Below are positions 17,114-24,687 of a DNA stretch of 62,038 nucleotides, in pieces; positions within the stretch are counted from its first letter, which is position 1; each line of letters begins with the position of its first letter. The position numbers and the translations under genes were made by a program. The notes under the pieces are model-generated. The model had not been told where the DNA came from. It was given only the letters and a program-made list of their open reading frames with translations, and did not search any database. Source of the stretch: Myxococcales bacterium (GTDB lineage: Bacteria; Myxococcota_A; Polyangia; Nannocystales; Nannocystaceae); NCBI GenBank assembly GCA_014240065.1, contig JAAZXR010000024.1, forward strand, positions 1-62,038. Direction: 5' to 3'.

Positions 17114-17498
17114 CGTACCGGCCTGCCCGCCAAGATCAACCGAAGAAGTCGCCTCAAGATGGAGGCCGTCTCGGCGTGAATGTCTTACGGCGGGAGTCGC
17201 GCTCCTCGATGTCGAGACGATGCGTCTGCCCCACCGGGGAGGGCTGTATTCGCACCCGTCCGCGCGAACGATCGCCGCGGCCGCGCGACCCCTCGAGGGG
17301 GCGTGGGTGGAATGGCGCGAGGATCGGAAAACTGCAAACGCGGGAAGATTCGACACTTCGGCGCTAACGGCCCACCGATGCCAAGGATGTAGTCCTGCGT
17401 TGGCATCGCGGCGGATCCGCGCTTGGACCGGGCGTTCGATAGATCGAGCCAACTCGCGAATCCGCCCGTCCCAAAGCCAGGAGCCGCCGATCAAACAG
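17114..17498. other. Intergenic region upstream of the Tol-like operon
   Basis: About 385 bases between the 3' end of the EpmA gene and the TPR lipoprotein start. I see no gene with family features. It should contain the operon promoter, but I cannot place -35/-10 boxes with confidence. Confidence 0.5.
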
Positions 17499-18515
17499 CT
17501 AGGAAACGAGGCCTGAGCCAGCGCACAAGCCCACCTCATCGAGGCTGTCCACCCCGGCGGCGAGCATCAACAGACGATCAACGCCCAGCGCTATCCCCGC
17601 GCAATCGGGGAGCCCGTGGCCCGACCGGAGGGCCGCGAGAAACCGCCGCGGCATGGGCAGCGCCGGCGCCCCTTGATACCCGCGCAGCGCGTTCACGCGC
17701 TCGAACCGAGACTCCTGCTCGACGGAGCACTGTAACTCCTCGTAACCATTTGCAATCTCGACACCAAAGGCGAAGCTCTCGCTGCGTCGCGCCCGGCCGT
17801 TCCGCACAGCGGCGAGCGCCGCGAGGTCCGCCGGAAACTCCTCGAGGTGGACACCCACGGATCGTCGCTGCTCAAGCCACGGCTGCAGGGCGACGTCGGA
17901 CCACGCGCTCAAGAGGGCGCTCCAGATCCAAAGAGCCTCCACCGCGGGATCCTCCGGACCGCGAGCGGGGAGCGCTGGGGCGCCGAGTCGTGCCCCGAGC
18001 CCGTCGGTCCGCGCCCGCAGCTGCGCTGGGGATGCATCCGGGGCGAGCACCTCACCGGTCGTCGCTTCAAACAGTTCAAAAAAGCTCCAACGCTCCCAGC
18101 GGTCGATGGGGCGAGGTGTCCCCCCGACAGCCGCGACCCGTGCGCTCACCTCCGCCACCACCCGCTCCACGTCTCGCTGGAGATCCCCGAGGGTCCCAGG
18201 CGCTCTGTACCACTCCGCGAGATGAAACTCCGGCGCGTGTACAGCCCCTCGCTCTCCCCGTCTGAGGACGTGCGCCACCTGAAAACTCGAACCCACGCCC
18301 GCGCAGAGCAGGCGCTTCATCCAGAGCTCAGGTGAGGTAATCAGACAACGATCCCCGACGCGAACGGGCTCAATATAGGGCTCGATGGCTACCTCCTCTG
18401 CGCACCACGGGGTGGAGACCTCCACCATCCCCTCTTGCCGCAGATATCTGCGGATCGCGTCGAGCCCCGCGTCCCAGATCTTGGCGCGCGCGCGCGCGCC
18501 GAGCGCTGGCTTCAT
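17499..18515 (-). CDS. epmA: EF-P (R)-beta-lysine ligase, class II LysRS-like
   Basis: A 338-residue paralogue of the lysyl-tRNA synthetase catalytic core that lacks the anticodon-binding domain. In E. coli it activates (R)-beta-lysine and attaches it to a Lys of elongation factor P. Motif 2 is seen in APEFHLAEWYR, motif 3 in GIALGVDRLLMLAAG, and the EpmA-type region in FGVEIANGYEELQCSVEQ. The ATG at 18515 starts exactly where family members start (MKPALGARARAKIWDAGL); a frame open to 18650 is an artefact that overlaps efp. The gene begins 37 bases after the efp stop, so enzyme and substrate are co-transcribed. EpmB (the aminomutase) is not in this window. Confidence 0.92.
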   Translation of the reverse strand: MKPALGARARAKIWDAGLDAIRRYLRQEGMVEVSTPWCAEEVAIEPYIEPVRVGDRCLITSPELWMKRLLCAGVGSSFQVAHVLRRGERGAVHAPEFHLAEWYRAPGTLGDLQRDVERVVAEVSARVAAVGGTPRPIDRWERWSFFELFEATTGEVLAPDASPAQLRARTDGLGARLGAPALPARGPEDPAVEALWIWSALLSAWSDVALQPWLEQRRSVGVHLEEFPADLAALAAVRNGRARRSESFAFGVEIANGYEELQCSVEQESRFERVNALRGYQGAPALPMPRRFLAALRSGHGLPDCAGIALGVDRLLMLAAGVDSLDEVGLCAGSGLVS

Positions 18516-18552
18516 GCGTTGCTCCCGACGGTCGCCGTCGTCCCCGGCCAAT

Positions 18553-19113
18553 TCACCGATTGACGCGCTCGACGTAGTCCCCGGTGCGCGTATCGATCTT
18601 GATAAGTTCGCCCTCCTTGATGAACAAGGGCACCTGCAAGGACAACCCACTTTGCACCGTCGCGCCCTTGGTGGCGCCCGTCGCGGTGTCTCCTTTGACC
18701 CCCGGCTCCGCCTCGGTGACCTCCATCACGACGTGCCCCGGGAGCGTCACGCCGACCGCACGGTTTTGGAAGAACAAGACCTCCACCTCCAGCTGGTCGA
18801 TCAAGAATCGCGCGTCGTCGCCGACGACCTCGGAGGCGATCTCCACCTGGTCGTAGGACTCCGAATCCATGAACGTGTACTGGACGCCATCCGTGAACAG
18901 GTACTGCATGCTGCGCGACTCGACGTTCGCCGTCTCAAGCTTCTCACCCGAGCGCCACGTCCGGTCGACGACGGCCCCCGAGATCATGTTCTTGATCTTG
19001 CACTTGTAGAGCCCCTGACCTTTGCCGGGCTTTACGAACTGAAAATCGGTGACCATCCACGGGTTGCCGTCGATGAGGAGCTTAACATTCTTCTTGAGAT
19101 CGGAGACGTCCAT
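18553..19113 (-). CDS. efp: Elongation factor P
   Basis: EF-P of 186 residues, the usual length. It binds between the P and E sites of the ribosome and relieves stalling at polyproline. The KOW domain carries the modified Lys in KPGKGQG (Lys31 with the chosen start, equal to Lys34 of E. coli), matching the EpmA ligase encoded just downstream. Two OB domains follow, ending in TGDYVERVNR. The ATG at 19113 gives the family-like N-terminus MDVSDLKKNVK; a start at 19155 would add 14 residues. The polyproline runs of neighbouring proteins, such as the TonB-like protein, are likely clients. Confidence 0.95.
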   Translation of the reverse strand: MDVSDLKKNVKLLIDGNPWMVTDFQFVKPGKGQGLYKCKIKNMISGAVVDRTWRSGEKLETANVESRSMQYLFTDGVQYTFMDSESYDQVEIASEVVGDDARFLIDQLEVEVLFFQNRAVGVTLPGHVVMEVTEAEPGVKGDTATGATKGATVQSGLSLQVPLFIKEGELIKIDTRTGDYVERVNR

Positions 19114-19216
19114 GATTCGAGCGGGGCCCAGCCCTGGGACCGTCCTAGCCGCCATGGGCGGGAGGTGTCAAGCCGCCCACGTGAACGGAGAAGATCTGGC
19201 ATGATCGCGGGACATC

Positions 19217-19975
19217 TTGGAAGCTCCTCCACATCCTGGCGCGCGCCCCCCCGTCCGCCAGCGCACGGTTTCCGGGCCGCCGATGCTCGTCCTCATCGGC
19301 CTCGGAGGCCTGGGCTGCCCGGTCATCCTCTCCTCACTCACGAGCGGTGTCCGCCGGATGCTCCTCGTCGACGGGGACTCCGTGTCCACGAGCAATCTCC
19401 AGCGTCAGGTGTTGTACCGCGGCGCCAGCGAGGGCCACCCGAAAGCCGCCGCCGCCCGCCGCTTCATCCGCGCCCGCAGCCCCGCCACCGCCGTGGAGTG
19501 CATGGAGCGTGACCTGAGGCCCGATGAGCTCCCGGCCCTCCTCTCGGGCCTCCCCGCCGGCGCCATCGTCCTCGAGTGTTCCGACGCACCCGCGATGAAA
19601 TTCGCGGTCAACGACGCTTGTCTCGCGGCGGGCGTCCCGGCCGTCATCGGGGGGGTCGTGCGGTGGAGCGGGACGGTGTTGGGGGTCGCGCGCGGTCACG
19701 CCTGCTATCGCTGCTACTTCGAGCGGCCGCCTGATTCACGCCTCGCGCCCGCCTGCGAGACCGTGGGTGTGCTCGGACCCGCCGCCGGTGTGATGGGGGG
19801 CTGGATGGCCGGCGTCGCGTGGGGACTGGGCGCTGCGCCCTCCGCCCACGCGGGCAAGCTCCACGCCGTCGACCTGCGGACCTTGCGACCCCGGGTGCTG
19901 CGCGCCCACCCACGCGCGGGCTGCCCCGGCTGCGACCTCGCGCCAGCCGACGCAACCGAAGGCCAGGCGCCATGA
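19217..19975 (+). CDS. ThiF/MoeB/HesA-family E1-like adenylyltransferase
   Basis: A 252-residue E1-like enzyme that should adenylate the C-terminal Gly of a small ubiquitin-like or sulfur-carrier protein. It has the nucleotide-binding loop LVLIGLGGLGCPV, then VDGDSVSTSNLQRQVLY with the Arg and Asp of the adenylation site, and two zinc-site Cys pairs (CYRC and CPGC). The APACETVGVLGPAAGVMG segment matches MoeB/ThiF. The frame begins with TTG at 19217; an ATG at 19283 would remove 22 residues before the nucleotide loop. Its stop overlaps the JAMM start (ATGA), so the two are translationally coupled. No ThiS, MoaD or ubiquitin-like gene is next to it. Confidence 0.85.
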   Translation: MEAPPHPGARPPVRQRTVSGPPMLVLIGLGGLGCPVILSSLTSGVRRMLLVDGDSVSTSNLQRQVLYRGASEGHPKAAAARRFIRARSPATAVECMERDLRPDELPALLSGLPAGAIVLECSDAPAMKFAVNDACLAAGVPAVIGGVVRWSGTVLGVARGHACYRCYFERPPDSRLAPACETVGVLGPAAGVMGGWMAGVAWGLGAAPSAHAGKLHAVDLRTLRPRVLRAHPRAGCPGCDLAPADATEGQAP

Positions 19976-20616
19976 GCGAGGCGCAGGTCCTCGGACTCCA
20001 CCCGCAGACGATGCTGGCGGTCTACGCGGACGCCGTCGCGCGAGCACCCCACGAGTGCTGCGGATTCCTCTCCACGGACGGCGGACGGGCGCGGCTGTTC
20101 CCGTGCGTCAACCGAGCGGGTCACGGCGCCGCGAGCGACGCCGCGGCGAGCACCCGCAGCTTCCACATCGACGGAGACGAGCTGCTGTCACTCCATCGCC
20201 ACGTGGACGACGAAGCCCGCGCCGTCGTCGTCTACCACTCCCACCTCGAAGTCGGCGCCTACCTCTCGACGCTCGACATGGACGCTGCGCGCGCGCTCGG
20301 GCGCCGCGTGAGGCACCTGGTGGTCGATATTCGCGGCGGTGATTGCGTCGGCGCGCGCCTCTTCAGCGCGCATATTTCGTCGGTTTCCAGGTCCCCGATG
20401 GCCATCCGCGGTACATTTGAGATGCATGAGTCGCATCGCTTCAACGCGGACGGGCGGGCCCTTTGCTTCGAGCCCGCCCCCTGCGATCGTCCGGTCGGCA
20501 TCGCGGCCTACAACGCCGCGCTCCTCGCCCCGGACCGCTCGACTCCGGAGGCTCCTGCCTGCCCTGGTGGTGGGCCTGCTCGTCGGTGCGCCGAACCCCA
20601 TGGTTCGCGCGGATGA
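19972..20616 (+). CDS. JAMM/MPN+ metalloprotease (Mov34/Mec+ type)
   Basis: Zinc isopeptidase-like protein of 214 residues. The full JAMM signature is present: Glu28 in HECCGFL, then His89-Ser-His91, Ser99 and Asp102 in HSHLEVGAYLSTLD. The relatives closest in size cleave a C-terminal extension from sulfur-carrier proteins (Mec, next to CysO) or release ubiquitin-like modifiers. The start overlaps the ThiF-like stop by four bases. The catalytic domain ends by about residue 140. The last ~65 residues are not domain-like and overlap the next gene in another frame, so the true 3' end could be a late frameshift or a genuine overlap. Confidence 0.85.
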   Translation: MSEAQVLGLHPQTMLAVYADAVARAPHECCGFLSTDGGRARLFPCVNRAGHGAASDAAASTRSFHIDGDELLSLHRHVDDEARAVVVYHSHLEVGAYLSTLDMDAARALGRRVRHLVVDIRGGDCVGARLFSAHISSVSRSPMAIRGTFEMHESHRFNADGRALCFEPAPCDRPVGIAAYNAALLAPDRSTPEAPACPGGGPARRCAEPHGSRG

Positions 20617-21181
20617 TCCCACCGCGGCCTCGCCGGTGGACTCGCAAAAGCGCTCCAAGAAAGAAGCGCAGATGCGAGCAAAGGCGCGCGCCGCCGGCCG
20701 CGAGTCGGAGCGCCGGTCCAACTCCAAGCGGCGCCGGTCGAAGCGGGCGGCGTCGCCGCTTTGGGCCTACTCCCTGCACAGCCGAGAGATCCTGATCCTC
20801 GACGACCCCGCGGCACCCTCGGCGGCCGCGATCAACGCGTTCTTCCGCTGCAGAACGACGACCCAGCAAGCCACCATCCCACCAGAGCTCATCGCCCGCA
20901 TTTTGGAGGCCGCGGAGCATTTTGACGCCGCGCAGGTCATGGTCGTCAGCGGCTATCGCTCTCCAAAGTTTAACCTCTCTTTGCGAAAAAAGGGGCGGCA
21001 AGTGGCGGCGAAGAGCCAGCACACCCTCGGGCACGCCATCGACTTCTATCTCCCAGGTGTGCCCGTTCAAAAACTCTACCGATGGCTGCGTGAGCACCAC
21101 GACGGGGGGGTTGGATTTTACCCGGTCAGCGAATTCGTCCACATCGACACCGGCCGCAAGCGGACCTGGCGCGGGACCTGA
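20426..21181 (+). CDS. M15-type murein endopeptidase-like protein (DUF882, YcbK/MepK family)
   Basis: A 251-residue protein with a C-terminal peptidase domain. VSGYRSPKFN, SQHTLGHAIDF and FVHIDTGRKR hold the zinc ligands (His, Asp, His) of YcbK/MepK enzymes, which cut peptidoglycan cross-links. A hydrophobic segment (LLPALVVGLLVGAPNPMVRA, about residues 47-66) would be a signal peptide or anchor, followed by a Lys/Arg-rich linker (SKRRRSKRAA). The only good upstream start is the ATG at 20426, which makes a long N-terminal leader and a 190-base out-of-frame overlap with the JAMM gene. The start is therefore uncertain; the domain call is not. Confidence 0.78.
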   Translation: MSRIASTRTGGPFASSPPPAIVRSASRPTTPRSSPRTARLRRLLPALVVGLLVGAPNPMVRADDPTAASPVDSQKRSKKEAQMRAKARAAGRESERRSNSKRRRSKRAASPLWAYSLHSREILILDDPAAPSAAAINAFFRCRTTTQQATIPPELIARILEAAEHFDAAQVMVVSGYRSPKFNLSLRKKGRQVAAKSQHTLGHAIDFYLPGVPVQKLYRWLREHHDGGVGFYPVSEFVHIDTGRKRTWRGT

Positions 21182-21206
21182 TCGTGACTGCGCGAGCCTC
21201 CCCGGG

Positions 21207-21656
21207 TCATCCGCCGTCGCGGAGTCTCGCGGCGACGACCTGGTCGGCTGTGAGGAACTCTTCCTCACGGAGCGCCTCGGGGCGCAGGCGAACGATCGCG
21301 GCGCCATCCACCGGAGTCAAGGAGCGCCACCACGCCTGATCCGCCGGCGCGCGCACCTCAAAGAAAATCACGACGACATCGGGGCCCGGCTCCGGGTAGT
21401 CATGCCGGACCACCTCCAACACCCTCCCGATCACCAGCCGCTTCGCCCCTTCGCCCCACTCCTCGCGCAATTCCCGAGCGAGCGCAGCCCGTGGCTGCTC
21501 TCCAGGTTCCAGTTTGCCGCCCGGAAACTCCAGCGAGCCCGCGCCGTGCCCCCGCCCGCGGCGCTGCACCAAAAGCTCGCCTCCGGCCCAGATCACGCCG
21601 GCGACGACGGGCAGCGGGGGCCGCCCCAACAGCTTTTTGGACTCCGCCATGGACAA
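21207..21656 (-). CDS. Nudix hydrolase, MutT-like
   Basis: A 149-residue Nudix hydrolase with a complete Nudix box: Gly47-x5-Glu53-x7-Arg61-Glu62-Leu63-x-Glu65-Glu66-x-Gly68. The spacing and the PVVAGVIW start match MutT-type 8-oxo-dGTP pyrophosphatases, which sanitise the nucleotide pool and prevent A:T to C:G mutations. Substrate choice within the family cannot be read from the sequence. The gene converges on the peptidase gene and is divergent from DUF507. Confidence 0.82.
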   Translation of the reverse strand: MSMAESKKLLGRPPLPVVAGVIWAGGELLVQRRGRGHGAGSLEFPGGKLEPGEQPRAALARELREEWGEGAKRLVIGRVLEVVRHDYPEPGPDVVVIFFEVRAPADQAWWRSLTPVDGAAIVRLRPEALREEEFLTADQVVAARLRDGG

Positions 21657-21709
21657 ATACTCGCACGGTAGACGCGCAACGTCTCCCGTCCTATCCTCGC
21701 CCGAATCCC

Positions 21710-22225
21710 ATGCGCCTGTACGCGACCAAAATTCCAGTCATCGTCGACCATGTCTACAAAGACCTCGTGGACTCCAAAGACGTCGAAGTCAGCAACGGGA
21801 CCGAGTTCCGCCAAGATGTGGAGTCCATCCTCCGAGAGTATCTGCGCGCGAATCGAGAGTTCACCGAGCGGGCCAAGGACCTCCTCGAGGCGCGAGGCCT
21901 CCCGTACTCCGATCTCTACCGCACGCGTCGCGAGCTGGCCGAGTCCCAAGACTTCGGGATCGGTGACGACGCCCCCAAGTGGATCGCCAACCAACTCGTA
22001 GAGCTGTTCATGGCCTCGAATTTTGTCGAAGAGGTCTACGCGGAGGACGCGTCCATGCGCAAAAAGCTCACGGCCATCCTTCGGCGACACATGCAAGTGG
22101 ACGGCGACCTTGATCGTGAAGTTCGAAAGCACCTGCGCCACCTCAACGACGGCACCGAGGCCTTCGAGATCGAATACCAAAAACAGATCGAGACTTTCCG
22201 ACGAAAGCACGGGCTCGCAGACTAG
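21710..22225 (+). CDS. DUF507 family protein
   Basis: A 171-residue protein of the DUF507 family, found mainly in Deltaproteobacteria-related phyla and Aquificae, with no known function. The ATG at 21710 gives MRLYATKIPVIVDHVYKDL; a longer frame is rejected. Two similar halves are visible, each with a long helix of the type DVESILREYLRANREFTERA and MRKKLTAILRRHMQVDGDLD, suggesting an internal duplication. The C-terminus is charged (QIETFRRKHGLAD). Its stop TAG is followed at once by the ATG of the ETF-like gene, so it heads a three-gene operon. Confidence 0.82.
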   Translation: MRLYATKIPVIVDHVYKDLVDSKDVEVSNGTEFRQDVESILREYLRANREFTERAKDLLEARGLPYSDLYRTRRELAESQDFGIGDDAPKWIANQLVELFMASNFVEEVYAEDASMRKKLTAILRRHMQVDGDLDREVRKHLRHLNDGTEAFEIEYQKQIETFRRKHGLAD

Positions 22226-23041
22226 ATGGCCTCCCTCGTCGTCCATGTCCTCCGCGCTCCGGCGAGCATTCATCCCGCGAGCGCCGTCGCCCTCTGTGTG
22301 GCGCGGGATTTCGCGACGCGGAGAGGCGCCACGGTCGTCGCCCTCGCCATGGGTGACGCCGGCGACGGCGACCAGGACGTGGCGGCGAAATGCAGCCGCT
22401 ACGGCGCCGATCAGATCCTCTTCGTTGGCCCCGAGGATCTCGGTCGACTCCAAGAGCGCGTCGCGCCGCGGAGGGTGTTCGCACCGAACACTCCAGAGGG
22501 GCGCGGCTTCCTCGCCGGACTCGGCGTCGAAGAAGCCGACACGGCCTCGCTTCTTGTGGGACGCCCCGTCGACGCCGAGGCGCTCGGGGAGACCAAGGGG
22601 CTGCTGATTCACGCGGGCACGCTGCCGTGGCACGCGCTCGAGGACGTGGTGGAACCCGACTACGGGGAGCACTTCGCGGACGGCGTCCCCGTCCCGTGGG
22701 GATCCGCGAGCGGAGACGGCGCCCCGGCCAGCTTCTATATGCTCGACGACGACCCGGCGCTCTCGACCGCTGAGCTCGAGTCGCTCAAGGTGGAGACCAT
22801 CGCAGCGACGGCGATCGCGTCCTTGGAGCGCGGCACCTTGCTGTGCTCGGCTCCCGGATATCGCGGCGCCTCCGACGCGCTCGCGTCCCGTCACCGCGCG
22901 GTCCGCCTGTGCATCATCGACGCGAGCGAGCCCCCGCTCTCTCCACCGACGACGGCGGCCGCCGACTTTGTCTTCGCGGGCCCCACCGACGCGGTCGTGA
23001 CAGCGCTGAAGGAGCCGGAGTGGCGCGAAGCGCTGGGCTAG
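22226..23041 (+). CDS. ETF-alpha-like nucleotide-binding protein
   Basis: A 271-residue protein. Its first ~110 residues resemble the N-terminal domain of electron transfer flavoprotein alpha (VVALAMGDAG, then YGADQILFVGPE and the following RVFAPNT). The FAD-binding C-terminal motifs of ETF-alpha are not recognisable, so flavin use is doubtful. It starts one base after the DUF507 stop and overlaps the following ATP-grasp gene by 22 bases, giving a tight operon DUF507 - ETF-like - ATP-grasp. It may be a degenerate or repurposed acyl-CoA-type electron or nucleotide-binding subunit. Confidence 0.5.
   Translation: MASLVVHVLRAPASIHPASAVALCVARDFATRRGATVVALAMGDAGDGDQDVAAKCSRYGADQILFVGPEDLGRLQERVAPRRVFAPNTPEGRGFLAGLGVEEADTASLLVGRPVDAEALGETKGLLIHAGTLPWHALEDVVEPDYGEHFADGVPVPWGSASGDGAPASFYMLDDDPALSTAELESLKVETIAATAIASLERGTLLCSAPGYRGASDALASRHRAVRLCIIDASEPPLSPPTTAAADFVFAGPTDAVVTALKEPEWREALG
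23009..23014 (+). promoter_or_regulatory. Shine-Dalgarno site that fixes the ATP-grasp gene start
   Basis: AAGGAG lies 5 bases before a GTG at 23020, inside the end of the ETF-like gene. This favours GTG 23020 over an in-frame ATG at 22843, which would add 59 low-complexity residues. Confidence 0.75.
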
Positions 23042-24687
23042 AAGACGCGCTCGCCTCGCTCCTAGACGAGCGCCCCTCTCGGCGCGGGCGCCGACGGTTG
23101 CTCGCCAGTGAACAGGCGCTCTCGCTGCTGGACCTCCGCGCCGCCGCGACCACATCCGTCGACGAGAAGCAGCTCGCCAAGCACCTCTCGGACGACGGGG
23201 ATCCGTGGTTGATCGTCGCCACCTCCCGACTGAGCGCCGGCCTTGTTCGCGCCGTACGTCGCGCGCCTCCCAGCCTGCTGATCGTCGCGGGAGACGCGAG
23301 CGCGGCGGAGCGAGAGCGCCTCGACGCGCTCTCGTCTGAGGGCGTTCCGACGCTCGGTCCAAACGCCGCCCTCCACGTCGGCGAGGGCGAAGGGTTGCGA
23401 TGTGCGGGCAACCCCGACGAGCTCGCGGGCCTGCTCCGCAGCACGCCCCCCTGCAAGATCGCGCTGGCGCCGACCCCTGCGTGGCTGCTGTCATGGCTCG
23501 ACGCCCCCGCCCTCTCGGACGCGCCGCCCATCGGATACGTCACGAGAGACGGCCTCAACGCGGACTGGCCCCGCTGGGTGCGTGATCGTGAGGACGACCA
23601 CGCCCTCGTGCCCCTCGGCGTCGAGCAGGTTGAGTTGACGCCGTTCGAGCCGGCGCTCGAACGCGTCGCCGCAGCCCACGCCCTCGAGCGACTGACGGGC
23701 CCCGTCTTCCCGGCGCCTCGGGTGCTCGGACTCATCCTCGATCCGCCCCCAAGCACCCACGCCCCGTCCAACGAGGATCTCTCCATGTGGCACCAAGCCC
23801 GCCGCGCCCTCCCCCTCACAGGCGGCGTCGCTGGCATGTCGCAGCCGGAGCACGATGTCGCCCTCGCGGTCCCGACCGCCGCCTTCCTCGCGCAGCGCGC
23901 CCGCCTCCGCCGCCGTGTCGCGCTCGACAGCCTCGCGGCACCTCAGGATCCCAACGACCCGCTGTTGGACGCGGACTGCGACCTCGATCGCTGCGTCGAA
24001 GTCCTCGCGGCCTGCGGTGAAGCCCTCTCCGAGCACGAGGGCAAGGTGGTGCTTCGGCGCGCCGGAATCCAATGTACGCGGCAGGCGGTCGCGGCCTCGG
24101 CCAGCGGCGCGGTGCAATTTGCCGACAAGATCGGCTATCCCGTCGTGCTCAAACCCGTGAGCCCGGACCTCCGCCGCAAGAAGGACGCGGGCCTCGTCCT
24201 CTTGGACTTGGTGAACGCCGCGGCGGTGCGACGCGGGCACGCCAACATCCTCGCCACAGTGCGGGCCCTCCCGACGCGCCCGCGGGTCGATGGCGTGATG
24301 GTGGCAGAGCAGGTCCCCGCGGGGCTCGATCTGCGCTGTGGCATGACCCGCAGCGCCGCCGGAGTCCCCATTTTTTTCGGCCATGCGCAGACCCAAGAGA
24401 TGTACTCCGAGCCCGTGCTCGCCGCCGGCCCGCTGTCGGACCGAGACGCCCTCCTGCTCGCGAACTCGGTGATCACGAGCCTGCGACTCCCACAGCTCCG
24501 CCGTGACTCCGATCCCAGCGTGCGCGCGCTCGCGAAGTTCTTCGCGCGGCTCGACGCCTTGGTCGCCCACTCAGGTCGTCGCATCACCCACGTCGAGGTG
24601 GCGCCGCTGCGACTCCTCGACGCGGAGCGCGGGTTCATCGCCCTCGACGCTCGCATCGAGCAAGAACCACACGTGGACGGGCTCTAG
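23020..24687 (+). CDS. NDP-forming acyl-CoA synthetase-like protein with degenerate ATP-grasp
   Basis: A 555-residue protein, start chosen from the AAGGAG site. The N-terminal half has a CoA-binding/Rossmann look (GVPTLGPNAALHVGEGEG resembles the GPNC region of ADP-forming acyl-CoA synthetases). The C-terminal half is an ATP-grasp_5-type domain (KIGYPVVLKPVSPDLRRKKDAG, GVMVAEQV, ITHVEVAPLRLL). The usual His/Gly of SPDxxHKxDVGG is replaced (RRKKDAG), and I cannot find a phospho-His, so catalysis may be altered or lost. The stop TAG overlaps the stop of cca on the other strand (CTAG), so the genes converge with no spacer. It is probably made with the ETF-like protein. Confidence 0.62.
   Translation: MARSAGLEDALASLLDERPSRRGRRRLLASEQALSLLDLRAAATTSVDEKQLAKHLSDDGDPWLIVATSRLSAGLVRAVRRAPPSLLIVAGDASAAERERLDALSSEGVPTLGPNAALHVGEGEGLRCAGNPDELAGLLRSTPPCKIALAPTPAWLLSWLDAPALSDAPPIGYVTRDGLNADWPRWVRDREDDHALVPLGVEQVELTPFEPALERVAAAHALERLTGPVFPAPRVLGLILDPPPSTHAPSNEDLSMWHQARRALPLTGGVAGMSQPEHDVALAVPTAAFLAQRARLRRRVALDSLAAPQDPNDPLLDADCDLDRCVEVLAACGEALSEHEGKVVLRRAGIQCTRQAVAASASGAVQFADKIGYPVVLKPVSPDLRRKKDAGLVLLDLVNAAAVRRGHANILATVRALPTRPRVDGVMVAEQVPAGLDLRCGMTRSAAGVPIFFGHAQTQEMYSEPVLAAGPLSDRDALLLANSVITSLRLPQLRRDSDPSVRALAKFFARLDALVAHSGRRITHVEVAPLRLLDAERGFIALDARIEQEPHVDGL

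Noticed and set aside
17114-17539. 142-residue N-terminal extension of the TPR lipoprotein
   Set aside because: The extension has no conserved pattern, overlaps the EpmA 3' end and would bury a good lipoprotein signal at 17113.
21593-23494. 633-residue open frame on the minus strand
   Set aside because: Antisense to DUF507 and the ETF-like gene. Composition is a mirror of the real genes.
24684-24687. Overlapping stop codons of ATP-grasp gene and cca
   Set aside because: The CTAG overlap of two convergent stops is compact packing, without a sign of a regulatory element.
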